DNA of 64,000 nt from Pandoraea sputorum (GTDB taxonomy: Bacteria; Pseudomonadota; Gammaproteobacteria; Burkholderiales; Burkholderiaceae): NCBI RefSeq assembly GCF_000814845.2, contig NZ_CP010431.2, positions 2,542,001 through 2,606,000 on the forward strand, in the 5' to 3' direction. Below are positions 33,576 to 42,534 of the stretch, piece after piece. The notes under the pieces were generated by a model that was given only the letters and a program-made list of their open reading frames with translations, searched no databases and had not been told where the DNA came from. The stretch's first letter is position 1, and each line of letters starts with the position of its first letter. A program made the translations under genes and the position numbers.

Positions 33576-33660
33576 AGCGGGAGAGCGGCGTTTAATCGGC
33601 CCGCGCGATGCGAGACACCTTGGGGTGCCCACGAAAGCGCGGACCGGTGGTCGATGCCGC

Positions 33661-33948
33661 TCAGAGCAGATCGGCGATCTGCGGATGGAACTTGACCGGA
33701 TCGAAGACCGTGACGCGATAGTCGGCAAGACCATGAATGCGGAACGGGTCTTGCTCGATGAGCGCGTCGAGTTCGTCACGCGAAACCTTACCGGAGACGA
33801 GGAAGATGCCACCGTTGCGCGGCTCCTTCGGTCCGGAGGCGATGAAGATCCCGCGCTCGTATTGCGTGGAGAGAAACGCGCGATGCGCTTGCAACTGCGC
33901 ATCGATGGCATTGAGCGGTTGAATGTAGGTCAGTTCGACGATGTACAT
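33661..33948 (-). CDS. YciI-family protein
   Basis: 95-aa ferredoxin-like alpha/beta protein of the YciI/YCII family. The opening MYIVELTYIQPLNAIDAQLQAHRAFL carries the conserved His, then GIFIASGPKEPRNGGIFLVSG and the late DPFRIHGLADYRVTVFDPVKF with its His-Gly. Some members act as muconolactone-isomerase-like or dehydrochlorinase-type enzymes, but most are uncharacterised. The start at 33948 is the first Met after a GGGG-rich leader. Confidence 0.85.
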   Translation of the reverse strand: MYIVELTYIQPLNAIDAQLQAHRAFLSTQYERGIFIASGPKEPRNGGIFLVSGKVSRDELDALIEQDPFRIHGLADYRVTVFDPVKFHPQIADLL

Positions 33949-34049
33949 CAGGGTAGCCCCATCAGGAAAGTACGGCGATTGCCGCTTGAAGGGCAGTGTA
34001 ACAATTCGCCTCTGAACGTGCGGACCAGAAGGTCGCCGTGCCACGCCGG

Positions 34050-34466
34050 TTATCTGTCGGTGACAGGCGTTTCATGCAGATGACGCCAAACGATATGTCC
34101 GTCGGCCTCGCGTTCGAATACCGCGGTGGAGCGACGCACCGTCTTGTGGCCTTCACCGTCGGTTTGCGTTTCGCGGTACGCCACAACGCCGCCTGCCGGC
34201 GACGCCGTGATGGTGTCGACTTCGTCGACGACGATTTGCAATCCGGGGCGCTTGCCGTGTCCCTGTCCGAACAGCGTGTCGAGCGCGGCGCGATTCACGC
34301 GGGTGCCCGAGAGCCCGATCATCGAAAATGCCGGCGAGAATCGGGCCAGCAGTAGTTCGAGCGCCGAAGGCTCGGCGCGGCCGCCGAGCCATTGTTCGAT
34401 GGCGATGTGCGCGTCGATGACTTCCTGAGCCAATGGGCAAGAGAATGGAGAGCGATGGTTTGACAT
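34050..34466 (-). CDS. NTF2-like (DUF4440-type) protein
   Basis: 138-aa cone-fold protein (EVIDAHIAIEQWLGG at the start; RSTAVFEREADGHIVWRHLHETPV at the end, a typical SnoaL/DUF4440 ending). Family members include small enzymes and ligand binders; no catalytic residue is evident. The gene stands alone, upstream of the YciI-type gene on the same strand with a gap of about 100 bp. Confidence 0.75.
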   Translation of the reverse strand: MSNHRSPFSCPLAQEVIDAHIAIEQWLGGRAEPSALELLLARFSPAFSMIGLSGTRVNRAALDTLFGQGHGKRPGLQIVVDEVDTITASPAGGVVAYRETQTDGEGHKTVRRSTAVFEREADGHIVWRHLHETPVTDR

Positions 34467-34749
34467 GTCGTGGCAGACCCGAATGTGAAGCCGGACATTC
34501 TAGCGAGGTCGCGTCCGAACTGCACATTACGTCAGATTGCGTCACATTGAGTTACAGCAGATGTATTGAGCGCGTCCGTCGCCGTCTCGGCATGACGGCC
34601 GCGCCCGAACCGTGCAAGAGGCGACTCTCTGGCATGGTGGCGAAGCGCAGGCGTCTCGCGAGCGCTTCCGTGGGATGACATCGCGGGCGCGCGCCGATCC
34701 GCTGCGCTTGCTCATGTCGCTGTGATCGTCTTCGGCAGGGCGTGTGGGG

Positions 34750-36078
34750 CTATCGCTCCAGTCCTGCGCGATGCTTTTGATACTGGATCGCTGAGACGAT
34801 GGCCACGCGCCGGATCGGCTCGGGCGGCAGCCACGTCGGGCGTTCGAACCCCAGCGCGTCTGCCAGTTCCGGCGATTGTTGGCAGCAGGCCATCTCACCG
34901 AGCAACTTGCCGAAGATGCTGCCCTTGAGCACGCCTGCGCCGTTACAACCGAGCGAGGCGAACAGGCCTTGCCGGACCTCACCGAAGTACAGCGCGCCGT
35001 TGCGGGTGAGCGCCGTCACGCCGCCCCACACATGCTCGAACTTGTGCGAGGTCATCTGCGGATAGCGGCGCTGATAGGCGTCGGCGAGCATAGCGTTGAC
35101 GTCACCCAGCGGACGCTCCTTCTCGTACGAGTAGGCGCTACGCACGACGAAACGACCGCCGAGCGTCTTGCGCAGCGTTGTCCCGAGTCGGTTCGCCGGG
35201 ATCACACCCCATTCGGCGGCCGGGCCGAGCTTGGCGAGCTCGTCGGCGGACAGCGCGGGGGTCATCGCCGCATACGTGTAGATCGTGAAGACGCGATCGC
35301 GCGCCAGCCCCAGCTTGCTGGCAAAGCCGTTGTTGGCGACGATGACTTGTCCGGCGCGCAGTTGCGTCGTCGCCGTCGTTACCGTGAAGGGGCCGGTACC
35401 GTCGAGCGACACGACCGGTTCGTTTTCCCAGAGTCGGACGTTTGCGGGCAGGCTGTCGGCTAGACCGCGCACGAGGGCGGCCGGTTGCACGAAAACGTTG
35501 TTGTCCGAGTGGTAGCCGTAGCCGTAGTAGCCGGTGCCGATCTCGCTGCGCAGGGCGTCGCGCGACAACTCACGGTACGTCACCCCCCATTCGCGGTACT
35601 GCGCGAGCGTGTCGCGCAGACGTTGCTCGCCATCGGGCGTGGCGGCCGCATGGTACTTGCCGACGGGGTTCCATCCGCAATCGATGCCATACGTCGTCAC
35701 GAGTTCGTGCAGCCATTTCAGGCCGAGGTCGTACAGGTGGATCTGCTTGCGGGCGACCTCGACCGGGCTGCCGTGTCCGCCCATGCCAGTGTTATGGGGC
35801 AGGTTGATGAGAAAGCCCGAGTTGCGTCCCGCCGACCCGTTGCCCACGGTAGTGGCGTCGATCACGAGCACTGTGGCGTCCGGACGGAGTTCCGCGACGC
35901 GACGTGCTGCCGCCAGCCCGGTGAAGCCCGCACCGACGACGATGACGTCGAAGCTGCGCGCGACCGGCGCTTGCGTGTGGGGCACGCGAGACGGCAGCAG
36001 CGCGTTCCAGCCTGCACCCGCCTGGTAGGCAGGGAAAGTACCCCGCGAAGCGCGGGAGGGAGTGACTTGATTGGACAT
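34750..36078 (-). CDS. FAD-dependent amine oxidoreductase-like protein (DAO family)
   Basis: 442-aa flavoprotein. The FAD-binding site is DVIVVGAGFTGLAAARRVAEL, then VLVIDATTVGNGSAGRNSGFLINLPH, and the C-terminal GLFASLGCNGAGVLKGSIFGKLL is typical of the DAO/PuuB/OrdL group. Members oxidise amino acids, gamma-glutamyl-amines or taurine-like amines. It lies upstream of, and on the same strand as, a NitT/TauT-type importer ATPase, with a gap of 71 bp and the importer genes first in transcription order. It is therefore likely the last gene of that operon and acts on the imported amine. Confidence 0.87.
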   Translation of the reverse strand: MSNQVTPSRASRGTFPAYQAGAGWNALLPSRVPHTQAPVARSFDVIVVGAGFTGLAAARRVAELRPDATVLVIDATTVGNGSAGRNSGFLINLPHNTGMGGHGSPVEVARKQIHLYDLGLKWLHELVTTYGIDCGWNPVGKYHAAATPDGEQRLRDTLAQYREWGVTYRELSRDALRSEIGTGYYGYGYHSDNNVFVQPAALVRGLADSLPANVRLWENEPVVSLDGTGPFTVTTATTQLRAGQVIVANNGFASKLGLARDRVFTIYTYAAMTPALSADELAKLGPAAEWGVIPANRLGTTLRKTLGGRFVVRSAYSYEKERPLGDVNAMLADAYQRRYPQMTSHKFEHVWGGVTALTRNGALYFGEVRQGLFASLGCNGAGVLKGSIFGKLLGEMACCQQSPELADALGFERPTWLPPEPIRRVAIVSAIQYQKHRAGLER

Positions 36079-36149
36079 GACGATTGAATTGCGGGGGCTT
36101 GCGAAACGTTGCTGAGGTGATGAAGTCGTATGTCGAGCCGTGTGCGACC

Positions 36150-37001
36150 CTATGCCGCCTGACTCTCCAGGCTGCGCATGACTTCGGTTTGCACCGTGTT
36201 CCAGATTTGCGATTTGAGTTCGTTGTAGCGCGGCGAGAGCTGTACCTGTGCGTCACGCGGCATCGGGAGATCGTTTGTCAGATCGCAGGCCACGCGACCC
36301 GGGCGGGCACTCATGATCACCATGCGCGTCGAGAGCATCAGCGCCTCGTCGATGGAGTGCGTGATGAAGACGATGGTCTTGCCGCTCTTCTGATAGATCT
36401 GGAGCAGTTCTTCCTGCAACACCTGACGCGTCATGGCGTCGAGCGCGGCGAACGGCTCGTCGAGCAGAATCACGTCCGGGTCGTTGGCGAGCACACGGGC
36501 GATCGACACGCGCTGACGCATACCGCCGGAGAGCGCCTTCGGGTAGCGGTCCTCAAAGCCTTTGAGGCCGACCATGTCGATATAGCGTCGCGCCGTGGCG
36601 TAACGCGTGGTCTTGTCGATGCCTTTCATCTTCAGGCCGAACGCCACGTTATCGAGCACACTTAGCCACGGGAACAGCGCGTACTGCTGGAAGACCATGC
36701 CGCAATGCGGGTCGATGCCTTTCACTTCGCGGTCGTTCACACGGATGCGGCCGGTCGTCGGCGCGTCGAAACCGGTGATCAGGTTGAGCAGCGTCGACTT
36801 GCCGCAGCCGGACGCACCGAGCAGCACCACGAACTCGCCGCGGGCGATGTCCATGTCGACGCGCTCGAGCGCCTGAAACTCGCCGTATCGCTTCGATACG
36901 CCTTCGATGGCGATCATCGTGTCGGACGATTTCGCGCGCGGCGTATCGTTGCCGTGATGCGCCGTTTGTGCCCCTGCGTGGGAATCGATGCGATCGTTCA
37001 T
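36150..37001 (-). CDS. ABC transporter ATP-binding protein (TauB/SsuB type)
   Basis: 283-aa ATPase: Walker A GASGCGKSTL, Q-loop VFQQYALFPWLSV, signature LSGGMRQRVSI, Walker B VILLDEPFAALD, switch His in FITHSIDEALMLS. A 30-residue N-terminal tail precedes the domain. The start at 37001 overlaps the permease stop (ATGA), so it is coupled; the longer frame upstream is only read-through of the permease region. It energises import with the permease and binding protein upstream. Confidence 0.91.
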   Translation of the reverse strand: MNDRIDSHAGAQTAHHGNDTPRAKSSDTMIAIEGVSKRYGEFQALERVDMDIARGEFVVLLGASGCGKSTLLNLITGFDAPTTGRIRVNDREVKGIDPHCGMVFQQYALFPWLSVLDNVAFGLKMKGIDKTTRYATARRYIDMVGLKGFEDRYPKALSGGMRQRVSIARVLANDPDVILLDEPFAALDAMTRQVLQEELLQIYQKSGKTIVFITHSIDEALMLSTRMVIMSARPGRVACDLTNDLPMPRDAQVQLSPRYNELKSQIWNTVQTEVMRSLESQAA

Positions 37002-37765
37002 GCTTGCCACCTCAACACCTTGCGCTCGATGGCGCGAAATACGATATCCGTCACGAGCACCGTGACGCTGATCATCACCATGCCGAGCACGACGACTTCC
37101 GTCTGGAAAAACTCCTTGCCGTTCATGATGAGAAAGCCCAGCCCTTCGCGTGCGGCGACCAGTTCGGCGGAAATCACACACGTCCACGACAGGCCGAGAA
37201 TGATCTTCATCCCCGAGAGGATCTGCGGCAGGCTCGCGGGCAGGATGACCTCACGCATGACTTGCCAGTTGCTCGCGCCGAGGTTCTTGGCGGCGCGCAC
37301 CAGCAGCGGGTCGACGTTGCGCGTGGCTTCGATCACATAGACCAGCGCCGGGGCGAACGTCCCCATGAACACGATGCTGTACTTCTGCGTCTCCGAGATG
37401 CCGAACCACAGCAGCGAGAGCGGAATCCAGCTCATCGATGGCAGCGGACGAAGGAACGACAGGATCGGGTCGAACGCGGCGCGTGCGTAACTCGACGTAC
37501 CCAGCACGATCCCCAACGGAATCGCCACGGCCGTGGCGGCGATGAAGCCGGTCATCACGCGACGCGTGGAGGCGAGCACGTTCGAGAGCAGCGTGCCGTC
37601 GCTCAGCATGGCGACGATGCGCTCGCCCACGGCGGAGGGCGGGGGCAGGAACAGGGGATCGATGACCCCGGTGCGGCAGGCCGCTTCCCATGCGAGCAGG
37701 AAGACGACCACGGACGCAAATCCCACACTCAGCAGCGTGGCGCGGGACGGTTGACGATGATTCAC
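36998..37765 (-). CDS. ABC transporter permease (TauC/SsuC type)
   Basis: 255-aa permease with about six helices, the EAA loop (LVRAAKNLGASNWQVMREVILPASLPQILSGMKIILG) and the C-terminal signature SAELVAAREGLGFLI. The start is GTG at 37765 behind GAGGAG. It is the middle gene of the binding protein-permease-ATPase order and is coupled to the ATPase by ATGA. Confidence 0.9.
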   Translation of the reverse strand: MNHRQPSRATLLSVGFASVVVFLLAWEAACRTGVIDPLFLPPPSAVGERIVAMLSDGTLLSNVLASTRRVMTGFIAATAVAIPLGIVLGTSSYARAAFDPILSFLRPLPSMSWIPLSLLWFGISETQKYSIVFMGTFAPALVYVIEATRNVDPLLVRAAKNLGASNWQVMREVILPASLPQILSGMKIILGLSWTCVISAELVAAREGLGFLIMNGKEFFQTEVVVLGMVMISVTVLVTDIVFRAIERKVLRWQA

Positions 37766-37823
37766 AATCAGACTCCTCAGGCGGATGCCGGTACGGATCG
37801 AGGGCGTACCGGCACGCGGATAC

Positions 37824-38837
37824 TTACAGATACGACGTGTTGATCCACTGACGCACGGCAGGCGCCTTGTCGATCTGCTTGTACGTCACGAGCATTTCGG
37901 CCAGACGCTGGAGGCCGTCGACATAGCTGCCCGGCGACTTGAGCAACTGCGTCTGTTGCGCGTGGCTGTACCACTCCGCGCCCTTGATCGTCTCGATCTG
38001 GTCGAGCGCCGACATGCTCGTCAGGCCGACCAGCGTGCGTGCGGCTTCGTCCGGCTTGTCGCGCAGGGTCTGGCAGGCGTCGAAGTAGACCTTCAGGTAC
38101 TTGCGCACCACGTCCGCGTTCTTCTCCGCCCAGGCATTGCGAACGATCAGGACGTCAGGCCCCGGCGTCACGTTGTACTTCTTGTAGAGAGAAAACTGCG
38201 TGTCGTCGGCGAGCAGCTTCATGCCTGTCATCGCGCGGATGCGATTGAACTGCGGCGTCCAGGCGGCTGCGGCGTCGATCTGGCCCGACTGAATGGCGCC
38301 GGGAATTTCCGGGGCGGGGACGTTGAGCACAGTGACGTCGTTCGACAGACCGGCGTTGCCCAGCAGATCGAGCACCAGCAGATGGGCACTCGACGCGAAC
38401 GTCACGCCCAGCTTCTTGCCCTTGAGGTCCTGGAGCGAGTTCACGCCGTCACGCACGAACAGTCCTTCGACGCGCCCGAAGCTTTCCGGCACCGCGACGA
38501 TCGAGAAATGCTTCGAGCCGCGCGCCATCAGCGCGAGCGCCGAGACGATCCCCGTGCAGGCGATGTCGATGCCGCCGGAGAGCACTGCGCTCATGCGAGC
38601 CGACGACGTGCCGAACGATTGCCATTGCTGATCGATGCCTGCTGCGCTCAGGGCGCCCGACTTCATCGCGAGATAGGCGGGATAGTGGCCCAGCCATGCC
38701 GAGCCGCCGTACTGAACCGTTGTGGCGTCGGCGGCGCGGGCGATACCCGACAGCGACAGGCCGCCGACGGCGGCAGCGGCAGGCAGGGCCGAGAGCGCGG
38801 CGCTCGTGTGGAGGAATTTGCGTCGTGAGAGGTTCAT
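37824..38837 (-). CDS. ABC transporter substrate-binding protein, Tat-type signal (NitT/TauT)
   Basis: 337-aa binding protein of the SsuA/TauA group. An RR-containing signal (NLSRRKFLHTSAALSALPAAAAV) suggests Tat export. Mature motifs are YGGSAWLGHYPAYLAMKSGAL and FGTSSARMSAVLSGGIDIACTGIV. A strong AAAGGAGA precedes the ATG. It leads the importer operon, which continues with the permease, the ATPase and a FAD-dependent amine oxidoreductase. The pairing suggests import of an amino-compound or aminosulfonate, but no ligand is proven. Confidence 0.89.
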   Translation of the reverse strand: MNLSRRKFLHTSAALSALPAAAAVGGLSLSGIARAADATTVQYGGSAWLGHYPAYLAMKSGALSAAGIDQQWQSFGTSSARMSAVLSGGIDIACTGIVSALALMARGSKHFSIVAVPESFGRVEGLFVRDGVNSLQDLKGKKLGVTFASSAHLLVLDLLGNAGLSNDVTVLNVPAPEIPGAIQSGQIDAAAAWTPQFNRIRAMTGMKLLADDTQFSLYKKYNVTPGPDVLIVRNAWAEKNADVVRKYLKVYFDACQTLRDKPDEAARTLVGLTSMSALDQIETIKGAEWYSHAQQTQLLKSPGSYVDGLQRLAEMLVTYKQIDKAPAVRQWINTSYL

Positions 38838-38941
38838 GCGTGTCTCCTTTGTAGGCTATGTGTTATTCGCGTTGAACGGTGGGCGCACTTCAGGTGAGGT
38901 TCGGTGTGGAATTCATCTGGCCCGGCGCCCCGGGCGGTGGA

Positions 38942-39904
38942 TCAGCAAAGCGCCAGCCGCTCGCCCAGCCAGGGCATTACACGGCGCAGTTCAGGGAAGG
39001 CCTCCTGCGCGAGCGCGAGACGCCCGGCAAGAAAGCATTGCGAGGCCATCTCCGAGACCTCGCCTTCACGTGAGACTTGGTAGATCGTTCGGGAGAGCGC
39101 GGGGCCGGGCAGTGGCAGAGCGGCGACTTGCGAGAGCGACGCGCGGCCTTGTAGCAGACAGAGCGGCGTCGCAATCGTGAAACCGACCTCGGCGGCGACC
39201 ATCGACATCACCACGTCCGACGTATCGATTTCGAGGTGCATGCGTGGCGAGTGTCCGGTGCGGCGCAGGTGGCGCTCGATTACTGCACCGAAGTGGGAGC
39301 GCCCGGAAAAACGAATCAGCGGCATCGACCGGATCAGCTCGCTGAGATCTGCGCTCGCAAGCTCGGCCTCGCGCGCCTTCGGCACGACGACGATGAACGG
39401 CTCGGTGAAAATCGGACGGCGCACGAGACGTTCCATGTCGTGCATCGGATCGCTCGTGACGATCAGATCGAGTTGGCGCGCGAGAAGCGCCTGCGCGTGA
39501 CCGTTGGCGAGACCGGACCAGAGAAGCAGCTCGCTGGTGCTCCCCGACATCTGCTTGACGATGGAGGGGCCGACCGTGGCGGCGAAGGAGTCGATCATGC
39601 CGACGCGCACGGCGGCGCGGCTGGCGACATCGGCGTCCTGCACCTGAGCGATGAGTCGGTCCATGTCGTCGACGATTTGGCGAGCGTGACGCGAGAGTGC
39701 GAGGCCAGCGGGCGTGAGTTTCAGCGGGCGGCGTGACCGGTCGAGCACACGGGTGCCGACGGTTTGCTCGATCTGTGCGATGGCTTGGGAAATGGCGGAC
39801 TGGGTGACGCCGAGGGCTTCGGCGGCGCCGGAGAGGCTACCGGCGCTGGCGACGGCTTCGAAGATCCGGAGTGATCGGACGTCGAGGTCTGCGCGCTTTT
39901 TCAT
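38942..39904 (-). CDS. LysR-family transcriptional regulator
   Basis: 320-aa LysR regulator with an N-terminal HTH (RSLRIFEAVASAGSLSGAAEALGVTQSAISQAIAQIEQTVG) and an effector domain. It lies 104 bp upstream of the importer operon on the same strand, an unusual tandem rather than divergent placement. It should regulate that importer. An AT-rich region with a 17-bp palindrome lies about 135 bp upstream of its start. Confidence 0.88.
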   Translation of the reverse strand: MKKRADLDVRSLRIFEAVASAGSLSGAAEALGVTQSAISQAIAQIEQTVGTRVLDRSRRPLKLTPAGLALSRHARQIVDDMDRLIAQVQDADVASRAAVRVGMIDSFAATVGPSIVKQMSGSTSELLLWSGLANGHAQALLARQLDLIVTSDPMHDMERLVRRPIFTEPFIVVVPKAREAELASADLSELIRSMPLIRFSGRSHFGAVIERHLRRTGHSPRMHLEIDTSDVVMSMVAAEVGFTIATPLCLLQGRASLSQVAALPLPGPALSRTIYQVSREGEVSEMASQCFLAGRLALAQEAFPELRRVMPWLGERLALC

Positions 39905-40039
39905 CGGCGTGTCTCCATTCGGGGCGGCGAGTATCAGGTGGCGAGAAGGACTTTCCTGAGGCGCTGCGATGTATCGGTATAAGAATTTCTGGCGATTGTA
40001 GGGATATAGAGGGATAAAACAAAACCAAGTTAAGTAAAA

Positions 40040-40056
40040 CTAATACTTTGTATTAG
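40040..40056. promoter_or_regulatory. 17-bp palindrome in an AT-rich upstream region
   Basis: CTAATAC-TTT-GTATTAG is a perfect 7-bp inverted repeat, about 135 bp upstream of the LysR start. It is a candidate regulator site; its arm spacing roughly suits a LysR box. Confidence 0.5.
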
Positions 40057-40177
40057 ATGGCGGGAATCGAGAGCGAAAGAAGGGGGAATTCTGGCGACGT
40101 CGGTCTCAGCGGATGAAATCGGCGAGACGAAGGAGGGAGGGGGAGGTTTCGGTTGAGGGACTGAGGGCGATGAGAGG

Positions 40178-40248
40178 GACGGATCGGCGCCCCCTTCTGA
40201 ATCGAGTTGGGTTTATGTCTGAGAGGCGGAAGGGGGCGCCGATCCGTC
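40178..40248 (-). terminator. 20-bp perfect inverted repeat, possible hut-operon terminator
   Basis: Arms 40178-40197 and 40229-40248 are exact complements over 20 bases (GACGGATCGGCGCCCCCTTC and its reverse), with a 31-base spacer. It begins 74 bp downstream of the hutG stop on the minus strand. There is no T-run after it on either strand, so it is not a textbook terminator. A miniature repeat element or RNA 3'-end stabiliser is possible. Confidence 0.6.
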
Positions 40249-40321
40249 GGACTGCGGGTGGTTGAGGCGGGTCAGTAGAAAGACAGAACAATGCCTCGGC
40301 AAGCGACATCAGAAAATCAAA

Positions 40322-41284
40322 TCAGAACAGCCGATAAGCCAAACGCGCGGCAACACGTGCCCCGGTGCCTTGTGCATCGAAGCGCGGGTTGTATTCGGCG
40401 AGATCGGCGATGCGCAGTTTGCCGGAGCGGCGCACGTGGGTGACGATGGCTTCGACGACGGAGATCGGCACGCCATAGGCCGCAGGGGCGGAGACACCGG
40501 GCATGACGGGGGCGGGGAGCACGTCGAGATCGATGGTGAGGTAGACGTGGCTGGCGTCTGCGATCAGTGTGTCGATCTGTGCAAGACGCTCGTCGAGATG
40601 GCGGTCCTGCATCTCCGTATCTTCGACGTACGTCACCTTTAACGCATTGGCGCGTTCAAACAGCGACGCTGTATTGCTCAACCGGCTGACCCCGAGGCAC
40701 GCATAGTCGAACGGAAGTCCCGCAGCCTCGCAAGCCTGAGCGATCTGATCGAACGGCGTACCCGACGTTCCGGGGCGCGCTGTACGCAAGTCGAAATGCG
40801 CGTCGAGGTTCAGGATGAGCACCCGGGAGCGATCGCCCTGTGCGTCGAGGTGAGCGCGCAGGCCTTGCCACGTTCCCCACGCAATCTCGTGTCCACCGCC
40901 GAGCACCACCGGCTGTGCCCCGGCGTCGAGTTGTCGGCGCACGGCATCGGCAAGGGCTTGCTGTGCGGCTTCGAGGGCGTCGCCGTCGCAGACCACGTCG
41001 CCTGCGTCATACAGACACGCGATGTCGTGCGCAGGCAGATTCGCCAATGCACGACGAATCGCAAGCGGGCCTTCGGCGGCACCGACGCGTCCCTGATTGC
41101 GTTTGACGCCGGCGTCGCTCGCAAACCCGAGCAACACGGGCGCGCCGCTCGTCGGGACATCCGTCAGCGCGTCGATCTCGCGCACGACATTAAAGAGACG
41201 GCGCGTGTCGCCGCGCTCGCCGACGTCCGTACGACCTTGCCAGATCGGCGTGTCGCCGGATACCGGTTTCAATTGCGTTGCCAT
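40322..41284 (-). CDS. hutG: Formimidoylglutamase (arginase-fold HutG)
   Basis: 320-aa ureohydrolase that converts N-formimino-L-glutamate to glutamate and formamide, the last step of histidine breakdown. Mn ligands sit in the classic arginase motifs [19 protein letters not shown] and [35 protein letters not shown] is the formimidoylglutamase-type N-terminus. The start at 41284 has GGAG upstream. It is 25 bp after hutI and the last gene of the operon. Use of this enzyme implies the four-step route rather than the HutF/formylglutamate deformylase route. Confidence 0.9.
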   Translation of the reverse strand: MATQLKPVSGDTPIWQGRTDVGERGDTRRLFNVVREIDALTDVPTSGAPVLLGFASDAGVKRNQGRVGAAEGPLAIRRALANLPAHDIACLYDAGDVVCDGDALEAAQQALADAVRRQLDAGAQPVVLGGGHEIAWGTWQGLRAHLDAQGDRSRVLILNLDAHFDLRTARPGTSGTPFDQIAQACEAAGLPFDYACLGVSRLSNTASLFERANALKVTYVEDTEMQDRHLDERLAQIDTLIADASHVYLTIDLDVLPAPVMPGVSAPAAYGVPISVVEAIVTHVRRSGKLRIADLAEYNPRFDAQGTGARVAARLAYRLF

Positions 41285-41309
41285 GAAAATGTCTCCAGTT
41301 CGCGGATGC

Positions 41310-42527
41310 TCAGCGTGTCGAAAGATCGCGCCACTCACCGTTGCGCACCGTGCGCGAGGGCAGTTCGCCGCCCAGCCAGTACGACAGCTCCGCCGGACGC
41401 TCGATTTCCCATGCCACGAAGTCTGCCGCCTTGCCCGCTTCGATCGTGCCGTGTGTATCGAGCATGCCGAGCGCCTTGGCGGCGTTGCGCGTCACGCCTG
41501 CGAGGGCTTCTTCCGGCGTCAGCCCGAAAAGCGTGCACGCCATGTTCAGCATGAGACGCAGCGACAACGCAGGCGATGTGCCCGGATTCAGATCCGAGGC
41601 CACCGCAATGTCCACACCGTGACGTCGCAGCAAGTCCACCGGCGGACGACGCGTCTCCTGCAACATATGGAACGCGCCCGGCAGCAGCACGGCTACGGTG
41701 CCCGCACGGCCCATCGCGGCAGCGTCTTCGGGCGTCATGTACTCCAGATGGTCCGCCGACAACGCGCCCAGTTCCGCGGCCATGCTCGAGCCACCAAGCG
41801 GAGACAACTGCTCCGCGTGCAGCTTCACCGGCAGCTTCAGCTTTTGTGCGCGAAGCAGCACACGCATGACCTGCGCCGGTGAGAACGCAATCGTTTCGCA
41901 GAAGGCATCGACCGCATCGACAAGACGTTCTTCCGCGAGCGTCGGCAGAATTTCGGAGCACACGTAATTCACATACTCATCCGCCTTGCCTGCGAACTCC
42001 GACGGCACCGTGTGCGCGGCCAGACACGTCGTCTTCACCGTGACCGGCAGCGTCTCGCCGAGACGGCGCGCCACGCGCAACATCTTGCGTTCGCTGTTCA
42101 GATCCAGCCCGTAGCCGGACTTGATCTCGACGGTGGTCACGCCGTCGCGCATCAGCGCGAGCAAACGCTTGCGGGCGGATTCGTAGAGGGCGTCCTCCGT
42201 GGCGTCGCGAGTGTGACGCACCGTGTGCTTGATGCCGCCCCCGGCCGCCGAAATCTCCGCGTAACTCACGCCTTGCAACCGCTGCTCGAACTCGAGACTG
42301 CGGTTACCACCGAAAACCAGATGCGTATGGCAATCGATCAGACCGGGCGTGACCCACGCGCCCTGAAGATCGATGCACTCATCCGCGCCGGAAGCCGAAC
42401 GCTCGCCACGCGGACCCACCCATTCGATCTGCTCGCCGCGCGTGACGATCACGGCATCTTCGATAGCGTTGTAGCGGCCGTCGCGCATCGTCGCGACATG
42501 GCAGTGCTTCCAGTAGGTACGTTTCAT
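41310..42527 (-). CDS. hutI: Imidazolonepropionase
   Basis: 405-aa amidohydrolase that opens 4-imidazolone-5-propionate to N-formimino-glutamate (third step). The metal motif is [12 protein letters not shown] (His67, His69). Family landmarks are [50 protein letters not shown] and [12 protein letters not shown]. The length matches HutI. It lies 7 bp after the permease gene and upstream of hutG. Confidence 0.95.
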   Translation of the reverse strand: MKRTYWKHCHVATMRDGRYNAIEDAVIVTRGEQIEWVGPRGERSASGADECIDLQGAWVTPGLIDCHTHLVFGGNRSLEFEQRLQGVSYAEISAAGGGIKHTVRHTRDATEDALYESARKRLLALMRDGVTTVEIKSGYGLDLNSERKMLRVARRLGETLPVTVKTTCLAAHTVPSEFAGKADEYVNYVCSEILPTLAEERLVDAVDAFCETIAFSPAQVMRVLLRAQKLKLPVKLHAEQLSPLGGSSMAAELGALSADHLEYMTPEDAAAMGRAGTVAVLLPGAFHMLQETRRPPVDLLRRHGVDIAVASDLNPGTSPALSLRLMLNMACTLFGLTPEEALAGVTRNAAKALGMLDTHGTIEAGKAADFVAWEIERPAELSYWLGGELPSRTVRNGEWRDLSTR

Positions 42528-42534
42528 GTGAGGC

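Larger units (their letters stand above)
39905..40321. other. 417-bp region without a gene
   Basis: Between the LysR gene and hutG. The left part (39970-40060) is clearly AT-rich for this genome and holds a palindrome. The middle (40070-40180) is purine-rich on the plus strand. The right part carries a 20-bp inverted repeat. A 67-codon minus-strand frame at 40106-40309 spans the hairpin and is not convincing. Confidence 0.7.

Noticed and set aside
40106..40309. 67-codon minus-strand frame spanning the 20-bp inverted repeat
   Set aside because: No ribosome site or family likeness; the inverted repeat itself explains part of the open frame.
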